Shown piece by piece: positions 1 to 7,047 of a stretch of DNA of 44,480 nucleotides. The notes under the pieces were generated by a model. The model searched no databases and was not told the origin of the DNA. It saw only the letters and a program-made list of their open reading frames with translations. The position numbers and the translations under genes were made by a program. Location: assembly GCA_052034085.1 (NCBI GenBank), contig JBPOJA010000014.1, positions 1 to 44,480 of the forward strand, written 5' to 3'. The stretch is from UBA1426 sp052034085 (GTDB taxonomy: Bacteria > Bacillota > Clostridia > Peptostreptococcales > Anaerovoracaceae). Position 1 is the stretch's first letter. Each line of letters opens with the position of its first letter.

Positions 1-31
1 TCTTGCATTGATTTTAGCAGGAAGATCGGAG

Positions 32-107
32 ACTGTACATTTCGTGGCGAGAAACTGTACACTTTGTGGCGGAAAACTGTATATTTCTAGTGGCGGAAAA
101 TTGTACA
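32..107. mobile_element. IS end with periodic terminal repeats (IS21-like), partial
   Basis: Four imperfect copies of a unit starting ACTGTAC or ATTGTAC and followed by GTGGCGGAAA begin at 32, 54, 76 and 100, a period of 22-24 bases. Regularly spaced repeats at an element tip are typical of IS21-family ends, where they bind the transposase. A TG dinucleotide, read inward on the minus strand from 107, would be the tip. The rest of the element lies left of the window, so no transposase can be seen. The family assignment is an inference from the repeat pattern only. Confidence 0.45.
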
Positions 108-227
108 CTTTATTTTACCGTTTACACGGACCACTCTTTCCAATTCTTGATCTTCTTCTGGTGAGACTCTGAAGGCCACTGTCTTATTTCTCCAGCGACC
201 CTTCCTGTCATAAACTTTTAGTGACAT
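87..227 (-). pseudogene. 5' fragment of a mobilization-type (MobC/RHH-like) gene, cut by IS end
   Basis: The first 37 residues begin MSLKVYDRKGRWRNKTVAF and continue to about RVVRVNG. They resemble the start of small DNA-binding mobilization or relaxosome proteins found beside integrases on clostridial elements. After VNG the reading frame runs into the IS-like repeats and stops at 87, giving only 46 codons. The ATG at 227 follows the integrase stop by two bases, and its ribosome site GGAGG lies inside the last integrase codons, so translation was probably coupled. I infer that IS insertion truncated a longer gene. Family recall is moderate. Confidence 0.5.
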
Positions 228-229
228 AA

Positions 230-1309
230 TTAAATTCCTCCTTCTCTTTGAATATTTAATTGGTTTGCCATTTCTATTTGTTTTGATGGAAATAGGTGGG
301 CATATCTATAAGTTATATCTATACTCTCATGCCCTAATCGATCAGCAATGGCCAGGGCTGAAAAACCCATGTCTATTAGCAAAGATACATGGCTATGGCG
401 TAAGTCATGAATTCTAATTCTTTTTACTCCTGTAGCTTTTGTTCCACGATCCATTTCATGGTGGAGGTAACTTTTACTTATAGGAAAGAGCCTGTCTGTT
501 TCTTCAATACCATAAAACATTCGAATATGATCTTGCACCTGTTGGCATAAGAAGTCAGGTAAGGTAATTATCCGATTACTTTTCTCTGTTTTTGGCGGAG
601 TAATCACATCTCTGCCTTTAATCCTCTGATAAGATTTAGTAATTGATACTGTACATTTATTGAAGTCAAAATCACTTTGAGTAAGGGCTAACAGCTCCCC
701 CAATCTTATCCCTGTCCAATAAAGCATTTCAAATGCATAATATGAAATTGGTTTTTCCATCATGGCATCTGCAAATTTAAGGTATTCTTCTTTGGTCCAA
801 AATAACATTTCCTTATATTTTTCTGATCCCATATTTCCTGCTTTAGCAGCTGGATTTAACCTTAAATCATAATAGCGTACCGCATGGTTGAATATTGCAC
901 TTAACTGATTGTGTATAGTCTTAAGATAAGTTTGAGAATGCTTTCTACCATAACTATCATTAAGATTTGATATTTCATTCTGCCAGGCTATTACATCTTT
1001 TGCTGTGATTTCTGCTAGCTTTCTCTTTCCAAAGAAAGGTAGGATCTTGTTTTGAATTATGCTTTCCTTGGTTAGCCAGGTATTTTCTTTTAGTCGAGGC
1101 CTAATATCTTTGCTATAGAGGTCAACGAAATTACCAAAGGTCATATCCATATCAGCTTGATTTTGCTGCAAGAAATTTCTTTCCCACTCCAAGGCCTTTG
1201 CACGGGTGGGAAACCCACGTTTGCATTTTTGTTTACGATCTCCCTTCCAATCTGTGTAGCGGAACATGACATACCATGTTCCCCTCTCTTCATCTTTATA
1301 AGCTGTCAT
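230..1309 (-). CDS. int: Tyrosine recombinase / integrase of an integrative element
   Basis: This 359-residue site-specific recombinase integrates and excises the element. An N-terminal arm-binding domain of the AP2-like type covers about residues 1-50, a SAM-like core-binding domain about 55-150, and the catalytic domain about 170-350. Catalytic residues are visible: Arg202 in TGIRLGEL, a Lys near 240-243 in PPKTEKS, His301 and Arg304 in HDLRHSH, His327 in LGHES, and the nucleophile Tyr336 in TYRYAHL. Length and motifs are complete, so the enzyme should be active. It lies downstream of the excisionase-like gene, probably in the same transcript, and ends two bases before the truncated mob-like gene. 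Its likely target is the 3' end of guaA, about 1.1 kb away across the xis and repressor genes. Confidence 0.93.
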   Translation of the reverse strand: MTAYKDEERGTWYVMFRYTDWKGDRKQKCKRGFPTRAKALEWERNFLQQNQADMDMTFGNFVDLYSKDIRPRLKENTWLTKESIIQNKILPFFGKRKLAEITAKDVIAWQNEISNLNDSYGRKHSQTYLKTIHNQLSAIFNHAVRYYDLRLNPAAKAGNMGSEKYKEMLFWTKEEYLKFADAMMEKPISYYAFEMLYWTGIRLGELLALTQSDFDFNKCTVSITKSYQRIKGRDVITPPKTEKSNRIITLPDFLCQQVQDHIRMFYGIEETDRLFPISKSYLHHEMDRGTKATGVKRIRIHDLRHSHVSLLIDMGFSALAIADRLGHESIDITYRYAHLFPSKQIEMANQLNIQREGGI

Positions 1310-1326
1310 TTTCTCAGTCCTCCTTT

Positions 1327-1518
1327 TTATTCTTCATTGGTTTTAGAGCTATAAAACTTTTCATAAAAGTACTTGCGGTCAATCCTTCCTGTGATAGTAA
1401 TGTATCCTTTCTTCTTTAGTTCTTCATTTAGCCTCTTTATTATCTTGTAGGCATAGGGCTTAGAGACATCCATTTTCTCTGCTACCTCATCGACTCTCAT
1501 GAACATTTTCTCTTTCAT
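1327..1518 (-). CDS. Excisionase-like small HTH protein
   Basis: A 63-residue basic protein with a predicted helix-turn-helix: RVDEVAEKMDVSKPYAYKII at about residues 8-27, then KRLNEELKKKGY and a short beta wing. This shape fits MerR/Xis-like excisionases encoded just upstream of integrases on clostridial elements. I chose the ATG at 1518 because AAGGAGG lies eight bases upstream; a longer reading from 1548 would place that ribosome site inside the gene. The gene ends 17 bases before the integrase start, so the two are probably co-transcribed from the consensus promoter at 1571-1599. The excisionase role is inferred from position and fold. Confidence 0.7.
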   Translation of the reverse strand: MKEKMFMRVDEVAEKMDVSKPYAYKIIKRLNEELKKKGYITITGRIDRKYFYEKFYSSKTNEE

Positions 1519-1540
1519 ATAATTTACCTCCTTAGTTATA

Positions 1541-1670
1541 TTAAACATATTTGTTTAGTGTTGTTTTTTTATTATATTAAACTTTTTTGTTTAAGTCAAG
1601 TGGTTTTCATAAAAATATTAAACATTTTTATTTAAGTTTTTCTTGACTGCACTTAAACATATATGTTATA
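1541..1670. promoter_or_regulatory. Four operator palindromes, consensus TTAAAC-N6-GTTTAA
   Basis: Copies lie at 1541-1558 (one mismatch at the outer base), 1577-1594 (perfect), 1618-1635 (one mismatch) and 1653-1670 (two mismatches), about 35-41 bases apart. The perfect copy fills the spacer of the leftward xis-int promoter. The 1653 copy lies between the -35 and -10 of the rightward repressor promoter. This is the layout of a phage-style lysogeny switch. The XRE protein encoded at 1707 is the obvious candidate ligand. Confidence 0.8.
1571..1599 (-). promoter_or_regulatory. Consensus promoter for xis-int
   Basis: On the minus strand the -35 TTGACT (1594-1599) and the -10 TATAAT (1571-1576) are separated by 17 bases. 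The whole spacer is operator sequence, so repressor binding would block RNA polymerase directly. Confidence 0.8.
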
Positions 1671-1672
1671 CT
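1643..1672 (+). promoter_or_regulatory. Promoter of the XRE repressor gene
   Basis: The -35 TTGACT (1643-1648) and the -10 TATACT (1667-1672) are 18 bases apart. An operator copy at 1653-1670 overlaps the spacer and the -10, which suggests autoregulation. Confidence 0.75.
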
Positions 1673-1706
1673 TAATGCGAAATTATATACGAATAGGAGA
1701 ATTAAT

Positions 1707-2228
1707 ATGGCTATAGGTGAAAGAATAAGATTCATCCGTACTTTACGTGGAATGACCCAGAAGTATCTTGGCCAGTCAATTGGTTTTGATGAAAAAACAG
1801 CTGATGTTCGTATGGCCCAATATGAAGCTGGTACAAGAAAGCCTAAAGCTGACTTAACAAAGTCTCTAGCTGATGCTTTGGGTGTATCACCACATGCTTT
1901 AGATGTTCCTGATATTGATAGTAATATCGGTCTTATGCATACTTTCTTCGCTCTTGAAGATCTTCGTGGACTCAGGATTGATAAGATTGATGGAGAGCTC
2001 TGCATCAGGCTAGATAAGACAGATGGAAATATTTATGATGAAATACTTCAAATGTTTTCTGCCTGGTACGAGCAAGCATCCAAGTTTAATGATGGTGAAA
2101 TCAGTAAAGAAGAATACGATCAATGGCGTTATAGGTATCCTGAGCTTGATACAAGCCAGAATTGGGTCAAAGTACCTTCTCAAGACTTAACTGATTACAT
2201 CATAGAATCCACTAAAGATAAAAAATAA
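1707..2228 (+). CDS. XRE-family HTH transcriptional repressor of the element
   Basis: A 173-residue protein with an N-terminal helix-turn-helix of the Cro/CI type (about residues 5-65: GERIRFIRTLRGMTQKYLGQ, then YEAGTRKPKADLTKSLADAL, then GVSPHALDVP). The C-terminal part is acidic with aromatic residues and has no peptidase-like Ser/Lys motif that I can see. It is therefore probably not a LexA/CI-type self-cleaving repressor. The ATG at 1707 has AGGAGA nine bases upstream. It is divergent from xis-int and faces four operator palindromes, so it most likely keeps excision and integration off. The gene ends before a strong two-way hairpin at 2249. Confidence 0.85.
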   Translation: MAIGERIRFIRTLRGMTQKYLGQSIGFDEKTADVRMAQYEAGTRKPKADLTKSLADALGVSPHALDVPDIDSNIGLMHTFFALEDLRGLRIDKIDGELCIRLDKTDGNIYDEILQMFSAWYEQASKFNDGEISKEEYDQWRYRYPELDTSQNWVKVPSQDLTDYIIESTKDKK

Positions 2229-2248
2229 AGCCTCCTTTCTAAACACAA

Positions 2249-2287
2249 AAAACGGCTTTGCTGATAGTAACTCAGCAGAGCCGTTTT
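2249..2287. terminator. Two-way hairpin terminator after the repressor gene
   Basis: Two 16-base arms (2249-2264 and 2272-2287) pair with one mismatch around a 7-base loop. The stem has A-rich and T-rich flanks (AAAACGG...CCGTTTT), as expected of a terminator working in both directions. It isolates the repressor transcript from anything reading out of guaA. Confidence 0.75.
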
Positions 2288-2339
2288 GGATGGATAGGAT
2301 AGATTGGATAAGATATGAATTAATCCAAAAATTCCAGTG

Positions 2340-2360
2340 TTATCAAATTGTTATCAAATG
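2340..2360. repeat. Direct repeat TTATCAAAT, possible integrase arm sites
   Basis: Two copies of TTATCAAAT (2340-2348 and 2351-2359) lie about 60 bases from the guaA stop. Short direct repeats beside a gene-end attachment site often serve as arm-type sites for tyrosine integrases. The function is inferred from position only. Confidence 0.35.
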
Positions 2361-2370
2361 ACAAAATAAA

Positions 2371-2407
2371 ATCCCGAAAACCCTTATTTTATGCGAGTTT
2401 CCGGGAT
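2371..2407 (-). terminator. Terminator of the guaB-azlCD-guaA unit
   Basis: On the minus strand ATCCCGGAAAC (2397-2407) pairs with GTTTTCGGGAT (2371-2381) with one mismatch. A T-rich run (TTTTATTTT) follows. It starts eight bases after the guaA stop codon. Confidence 0.75.
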
Positions 2408-2440
2408 ACTGTATACTACTCCCACTCTATAGTCCCCGGG
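2408..2440 (-). other. Putative attachment site at the 3' end of guaA
   Basis: The last guaA codons plus stop read GAGTGGGAGTAG on the minus strand. The 3' end of guaA is a known hotspot for genomic islands, and this conserved stretch is reported as the att core. An integrase gene pointing away from guaA and the element's repressor lie next to it. The second att copy would lie left of the window and cannot be seen here. Confidence 0.5.
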
Positions 2441-3399
2441 GGTTTGGGGGTGACATCATAAACCACCCTGTTCACGCCCTCGACTTCATTCGTGATTCTG
2501 GAGCTGATTTTTTCCAGAACTTCAAATGGCATAGGGAACACATCCGCCTTCATGGCATCCATACTGGTGACGGCTCTGATGGCTATGGCCTGGCCATAGG
2601 TGCGCTGCCCATCCTTTACTCCCACGGAACGGAAACCGGGGCAGGCGGTGAAATACTGCCAGATCTTACTGTCCAGACCGGCATTAGCCACTTCTTCCCG
2701 CAAAATAGCATCTGAATCCCGGACCATTTTTAACTTTTCTTTTGTGATTTCTCCTATAACTCTGACTCCAAGACCCGGACCAGGGAAGGGCTGCCTGTAA
2801 ACCTGTTCATGGGGAAGGCCCAGCATCTCACCCATTTCCCTTACTTCATCCTTGAAGAGAAATTTCAAAGGTTCAACCAGCTCAAAATCCATATCATCAG
2901 GCAGGCCGCCCACATTATGATGGGATTTAATCCCGCCTTTGTCGGATTTGCTTTCGATGATGTCCGGATATATGGTGCCCTGGGCAAGAAAATCTATTTT
3001 GCCAAGTTTTGCTGCTTCTTCCTCGAAAACCCTGATGAATTCCTCGCCAATGATTTTCCGCTTTTTCTCCGGCTCTGACACTCCGGCAAGTTTTCCAAGA
3101 AAGCGATCCTCGGCATCAACGGTTACCAGCTTGATGTTGAACTGCCTGCCGAAAATCTCTTTTACCATTTCCGGCTCGCCTTTACGCATAAGCCCGTGAT
3201 CTACAAAAATGCAGACCAGCTGATCCCCAACTGCTTCATGTATCAGGGCTCCGCAGACCGAACTGTCGACACCGCCGCTCAGAGCTAAAAGCACCCGGCC
3301 GTCCCCTACGGTTCCCTGAATATAGCCAATAAGAAAGTCCTTGTATTCTTCAAGACTTCCTTCAAAACCGGTTCTTTCTTTAAGAGTTTCCCTCTTCAT
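2416..3399 (-). CDS. guaA: GMP synthase, ATP-pyrophosphatase subunit only (no glutaminase domain)
   Basis: This 327-residue enzyme adenylates XMP and aminates it to GMP. The PP-loop SGGVDSS lies near residue 41, followed by VDHGLMRKGE, and the C-terminal dimerization domain ends with the family signature KPPGTIEWE. Ordinary bacterial GuaA is about 510 residues with an N-terminal glutamine amidotransferase domain. Here that domain is absent, and the sequence upstream is azlD. The ATG at 3399 is chosen because GGAGGTGGGG precedes it; an upstream extension to 3501 would overlap azlD and has no family similarity. The enzyme must use free ammonia or a glutaminase encoded elsewhere. Its 3' end is the probable att site of the neighbouring element. 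Confidence 0.93.
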   Translation of the reverse strand: MKRETLKERTGFEGSLEEYKDFLIGYIQGTVGDGRVLLALSGGVDSSVCGALIHEAVGDQLVCIFVDHGLMRKGEPEMVKEIFGRQFNIKLVTVDAEDRFLGKLAGVSEPEKKRKIIGEEFIRVFEEEAAKLGKIDFLAQGTIYPDIIESKSDKGGIKSHHNVGGLPDDMDFELVEPLKFLFKDEVREMGEMLGLPHEQVYRQPFPGPGLGVRVIGEITKEKLKMVRDSDAILREEVANAGLDSKIWQYFTACPGFRSVGVKDGQRTYGQAIAIRAVTSMDAMKADVFPMPFEVLEKISSRITNEVEGVNRVVYDVTPKPPGTIEWE

Positions 3400-3422
3400 T
3401 TTCCCCACCTCCGGGCAAATTC

Positions 3423-3758
3423 CTAAATAAACACATTCTGCACCAGCAGCATATACACTATAGTGCTTCCTCCTATAGACAGCAGCACATTTCTTTTCCA
3501 TGTATGAAGTCCCACAATCACAAGCATGGCAATTGCCTCAGGGATGCCATATGGCGAACTCAGAAGACTTACATTTTTCAGGCAGTAGACCACCAAAAAA
3601 CCCACTATGGCAAAAGGCAAAACAGTACCCAGGTATAGTATATATGCCGGAGTTTTCCGGCCGGGAGGAAACACAATGAAAGCTAAATATCTTGTTGCCA
3701 TGGTTCCCACCATCATTATGATTATGGTCATTATTGCTTGCAGGTTGGTTTGCGCCAT
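3423..3758 (-). CDS. azlD: AzlD-family branched-chain amino acid exporter subunit
   Basis: A 111-residue hydrophobic protein with about four membrane segments, typical of AzlD, the small partner of AzlC. Together they are thought to export branched-chain amino acids or analogues. The motif TRYLAFIVFPPGRKTPAYI near residues 22-40 is the conserved AzlD region. The ATG at 3758 has AAAGGAGAT upstream. It starts four bases after the azlC stop and ends 23 bases before guaA, so all four genes of this cluster look co-transcribed. Confidence 0.88.
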   Translation of the reverse strand: MAQTNLQAIMTIIIMMVGTMATRYLAFIVFPPGRKTPAYILYLGTVLPFAIVGFLVVYCLKNVSLLSSPYGIPEAIAMLVIVGLHTWKRNVLLSIGGSTIVYMLLVQNVFI

Positions 3759-3762
3759 TGTG

Positions 3763-4458
3763 TTATCTCCTTTCCATATATTTTCTGAGCAAAGTTAAAA
3801 TGGCCAGTATGGCAAGCATGGCCGGGATTATAAATTTCCCGGGGCCGAAAATCAAAAGGCATACCACCGATGCGGCCACTCCGACTATGGCAGGTATATG
3901 GTTTTTCATGCTCTTCCACTGGTCGAGAAACATTACGGTAAACAGGGCGGTCAAGGCAAAGTCCAGGCCCATGGTGTTAAATTTGAGAACAAAGCCCAAA
4001 AGCGCTCCCGCCACCGTACCTGCCGACCAGTAAAAATGATTCAGGCCGGTTATGAAAAAATAAAACCATTTTTCATCTATCCCCGGAGGCACATCCATGG
4101 CACTAATCAGGGAATAGGTTTCATCGCTGAGACCAAATATCAAATAGGGTTTCAATTTTCCCATTCCCTTGAATTTTTCCAGCATGGAAAGGCCGCAAAA
4201 AATATACCTGAAGTTTACGGCTAAAGTCATTAATAAGGTATATAGAGGATTAAAAGGCCCGGTTAAAATGGCTATGCCCACATATTGAAGTGCGCCGGCA
4301 TATACGAAAAAGCTGAGGGAAAAGCTCCACAGAGCCCCATAGCCTACTTTTTTCATAAGCAAACCGTAGCTCAGCCCCAGCACAACATAACCGACCATAA
4401 CCGGCAGGGTAATTGGCAGGGCTGCTTTAAAAGCTTTTCTTATCTTGTGGTCTGTCAA
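3763..4458 (-). CDS. azlC: AzlC-family branched-chain amino acid exporter, large subunit
   Basis: About 231 residues with several membrane helices. The AzlC signature is present: LPVMVGYVVLGLSYGLL near the N-terminus, FVYAGALQYVG, and NFRYIFCGLS. I chose a TTG start at 4458, because it sits just past the guaB stop (TAG-A-TTG) with GGGGAGATAGA upstream and gives the usual family length. The ATG-started reading from 4554 would overlap guaB by 95 bases. It partners with azlD. Its placement between guaB and guaA is unusual for the family and may mean only co-regulation, or a substrate linked to purine metabolism. Confidence 0.88.
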   Translation of the reverse strand: MTDHKIRKAFKAALPITLPVMVGYVVLGLSYGLLMKKVGYGALWSFSLSFFVYAGALQYVGIAILTGPFNPLYTLLMTLAVNFRYIFCGLSMLEKFKGMGKLKPYLIFGLSDETYSLISAMDVPPGIDEKWFYFFITGLNHFYWSAGTVAGALLGFVLKFNTMGLDFALTALFTVMFLDQWKSMKNHIPAIVGVAASVVCLLIFGPGKFIIPAMLAILAILTLLRKYMERR

Positions 4459-4459
4459 T

Positions 4460-5968
4460 CTATCTCCCCTGTTCTTTTGTGGTTTCTCTAAGTATGACGT
4501 CATGAGCTCCGCCCTCAACGATGCTGGTTGATGACACCAGAGTGAGCTTTGCATTGGCCTGGAGTTCCGCTATGGTCATTGCTCCGCAGTTGCACATGGT
4601 AGCTCTCATTTTGTTAAGGGACAGACTTACATTATCTTTTAAGCTGCCGGCATAAGGTACATAGGAGTCCACTCCCTCTTCAAAAGAAAGTCCTCCCTCG
4701 CCGCCCATGTCATATCTTTGCCAGTTCCTCGCCCTGTTGCTGCCTTCGCCCCAATATTCTTTAACGTAAGTTCCATTGATGTTCAGTTTGTCTGTGGGGC
4801 TTTCGTCAAAGCGGGCAAAATATCTGCCCAGCATGAGGAAATCAGCTCCCATGGCCAAGGCCAGGGTCATATGGTAGTCATAAACAATCCCGCCGTCCGA
4901 ACACAGTGGTATGTAGATTCCTGTTTCCTTGAAGTAGTTGTTTCTGGCCTCTGCCACATCTATTAGGGCTGTAGCCTGGCCTCTGCCTATGCCCTTTTGT
5001 TCTCTGGTTATGCAGATAGATCCGCCGCCGATGCCCACTTTAATGAAATCTGCCCCGGCTTCAGCAAGAAAATAAAAACTCTCCTTGTCCACCACATTTC
5101 CCGCGCCAACTTTTACATTGTCTCCGCACTCTTTCTTGACATAATTCAGCGTGAGCTTCTGCCATTCGGAAAAACCTTCGGAGGAATCTATGCAAAGGAC
5201 ATCAGCTCCGGCATCCAGCAGCGCCGGAACTCTTTCCCTGTAATCTCTGGTGTTTATTCCTGCGCCTACAAGATATCTCTTATGCTGATCCAGGACTTCC
5301 AGTGGATTGGCCTTGTGGGATTCGTAGTCTTTCCTGAAAACGAAATGGGTCAGCCTGCCGTTGTCGTCAACAATAGGCAATGCATTCAGCTTGTGATCCC
5401 ACAGCATGTCATTTGCCTCGGAAAGGCTGATACCCTCCTTTGCGTATATCAATGAAGAGAGTGGTGTCATAAAGGTTTCCACCTTGGTGTCCACTGACAT
5501 TCGACTTACCCTGTAATCCCTGCTTGTGACAATTCCCAGTACTTTGCCTTCAGCGGTTCCGTCATCAGTCACCGCAACTGTGGAATGTCCCGTTTTTTCT
5601 TTCAAGGCCAGGATATCAGCCAGGGTCTGATCGGGCCTGATGTTGGAATCGCTGGTTACAAAGCCCGCTTTATGGCTCTTGACCTTTGCCACCATGGCGG
5701 CTTCGCTTTCCACGCTTTGTGATGCGTAAATGAAGGAAATGCCCCCTTCTTTTGCCAGGGCCACTGCCATTCCGTCATCGGAAACTGACTGCATGATAGC
5801 TGAAGCCAGGGGTATATTTAAATAAATATCCGACTCTTCTCCTTTTTTAAACCTGGTCACCGGTGTTCTCAGGCTGACCTTGTCCGGCGAGCATTCCGCA
5901 GAGGAGTAGCCCGGAATAAGTAAGTATTCACTAAAAGTTCTTGACGGTTCGGGATAATAAGTTGCCAT
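4460..5968 (-). CDS. guaB: IMP dehydrogenase, Tritrichomonas foetus-like type
   Basis: This 502-residue enzyme oxidises IMP to XMP with NAD+, the first committed step to GMP. The TIM-barrel is interrupted by a CBS-pair insertion (about residues 95-215, DSNIRPDQT to HFVFRKDY). The loop GIGGGSICITREQKGIGRG holds the catalytic Cys. The flap SNRARNWQRYDMGGEG holds the Arg-Tyr pair that activates water. Long stretches (EYLLIPGYSS, RKDYESHK, GTYVKEYWGEGS, SYVPYAGSLKDNV) match my memory of T. foetus IMPDH better than the B. subtilis form. The ATG at 5968 has AGGATGG upstream. The gene is followed at once by azlC. Confidence 0.95.
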   Translation of the reverse strand: MATYYPEPSRTFSEYLLIPGYSSAECSPDKVSLRTPVTRFKKGEESDIYLNIPLASAIMQSVSDDGMAVALAKEGGISFIYASQSVESEAAMVAKVKSHKAGFVTSDSNIRPDQTLADILALKEKTGHSTVAVTDDGTAEGKVLGIVTSRDYRVSRMSVDTKVETFMTPLSSLIYAKEGISLSEANDMLWDHKLNALPIVDDNGRLTHFVFRKDYESHKANPLEVLDQHKRYLVGAGINTRDYRERVPALLDAGADVLCIDSSEGFSEWQKLTLNYVKKECGDNVKVGAGNVVDKESFYFLAEAGADFIKVGIGGGSICITREQKGIGRGQATALIDVAEARNNYFKETGIYIPLCSDGGIVYDYHMTLALAMGADFLMLGRYFARFDESPTDKLNINGTYVKEYWGEGSNRARNWQRYDMGGEGGLSFEEGVDSYVPYAGSLKDNVSLSLNKMRATMCNCGAMTIAELQANAKLTLVSSTSIVEGGAHDVILRETTKEQGR

Positions 5969-5993
5969 TTTAACCATCCTTTCATATTTCAAT

Positions 5994-6022
5994 AAAATAA
6001 ATATTAATATATATTATTGCAA
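5994..6022 (-). promoter_or_regulatory. Probable guaB promoter
   Basis: On the minus strand TTGCAA (6017-6022) and TATTTT (5994-5999) are 17 bases apart in a very AT-rich gap between the peptidase stop and guaB. No purine riboswitch is recognisable in the short leader. Confidence 0.45.
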
Positions 6023-6037
6023 TTTATGCTGTGATAA

Positions 6038-6907
6038 TCACCGGAAATATATTTCCAGATATTCTTCCAATGTTATGCCGGCTTCGTATATTTCCCCGGC
6101 CACTGACGGGCTAACATAGCGAAGATGCCAGGGCTCATACATGTAACCTGTAATATCCTCCTTCCCCAGAGGGTATCTGATGATAAATCCGAACCTGTGG
6201 GCATTGTCAGCCAGCCATTTGCCTTCTTCAGTACCGGCGAAATCTCTTGTAAGTTCGTATGATACGGATGGGGAGCTGACGTCCACCGCCAGGCCGCTCT
6301 GGTGCTCGCTGGTTCCGGGCCTGGCGCTGTATTTTGATGCGGCGGCCTCTCCGTCTTTGGCCACATAATTGTTCCAGAGCACCTGCTGAAAACCATAGGA
6401 CCGGTAGGCCGTGGTCATAACAATTTTTAATCCTTCATCGGCCGCCGCTTCCACCATTTGATGAAAGTGATCTGCCGCCTCTTTCCTCATATATCTTCCG
6501 CTTTCACTCCTGTTGGAGGCATAATACTTTATTGAAGTCAGATCATCAGGCTTGAAGCTGCTGTCCACAGTATGAGTCTTGTTTATGAGCACCAGCATTC
6601 CACGCTCTTCTGCCTCTTCCCTGGCCTTTTGTTTTTCCAGTGCTTTCTGCTGTTCAGCCGGATCTTCCTCTGTTGCGGAGTCATGTCCGGGGCCATGTTC
6701 GGCTTCTTCTTCTGAATTCTGCCCGGGCTCTTCATCTGTTTCTTCCTCTACGATTTCACCCGGCTGCACAAAGGTCGGCGCCAGAAGTCCCGGTCCCAGG
6801 ATCATTGCGAAAACCGTCATGGGCTGAATCATCAGCAAAGCACAAAGTATGAACAGAAAAAGCCTTTGTCCCCTGAGTTTTAAGATACTTTCAAATATCT
6901 GCTTCAT
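6038..6907 (-). CDS. D-alanyl-D-alanine carboxypeptidase, VanY/M15B type, membrane-anchored
   Basis: A 289-residue cell-wall peptidase predicted to trim the terminal D-Ala of peptidoglycan stems. An N-terminal hydrophobic segment (about residues 16-36) acts as signal or anchor. A low-complexity acidic linker (about 50-105, rich in Glu) follows, then the M15B domain. Zinc ligands are in SEHQSGLAVDVS (His and Asp) and EPWHLRYV (His), with TTAYRSYGFQ as the substrate-binding motif. There is little ribosome site in front of the ATG at 6907. The gene lies between the groEL terminator and guaB and is probably its own unit. Confidence 0.88.
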   Translation of the reverse strand: MKQIFESILKLRGQRLFLFILCALLMIQPMTVFAMILGPGLLAPTFVQPGEIVEEETDEEPGQNSEEEAEHGPGHDSATEEDPAEQQKALEKQKAREEAEERGMLVLINKTHTVDSSFKPDDLTSIKYYASNRSESGRYMRKEAADHFHQMVEAAADEGLKIVMTTAYRSYGFQQVLWNNYVAKDGEAAASKYSARPGTSEHQSGLAVDVSSPSVSYELTRDFAGTEEGKWLADNAHRFGFIIRYPLGKEDITGYMYEPWHLRYVSPSVAGEIYEAGITLEEYLEIYFR

Positions 6908-6945
6908 AATATTTTAGTTTATCCTATTTGGCCTTTTATTACAAG

Positions 6946-6985
6946 AAAAAGCAGTGGGGCTTTCCCTTTTCAGGAGCCCCACTGC
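6946..6985 (-). terminator. groESL terminator
   Basis: The perfect 11-base arms GCAGTGGGGCT (6951-6961) and AGCCCCACTGC (6975-6985) are followed on the minus strand by TTTTTC. They lie 62 bases after the groEL stop. Confidence 0.9.
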
Positions 6986-7047
6986 ATCATGTTTTTTAAG
7001 CTAAACTCATTTACTTATGTCGAGATTTATAGGATCTGATGTGCGAA

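Noticed and set aside
1628..2005. Leftward 125-codon frame opposite the repressor gene
   Set aside because: It is the shadow of a convincing XRE gene on the other strand and covers its promoter and operators.
5969..6037. Purine riboswitch in front of guaB
   Set aside because: The leader is under 70 bases and lacks the conserved loop sequences of the guanine aptamer.
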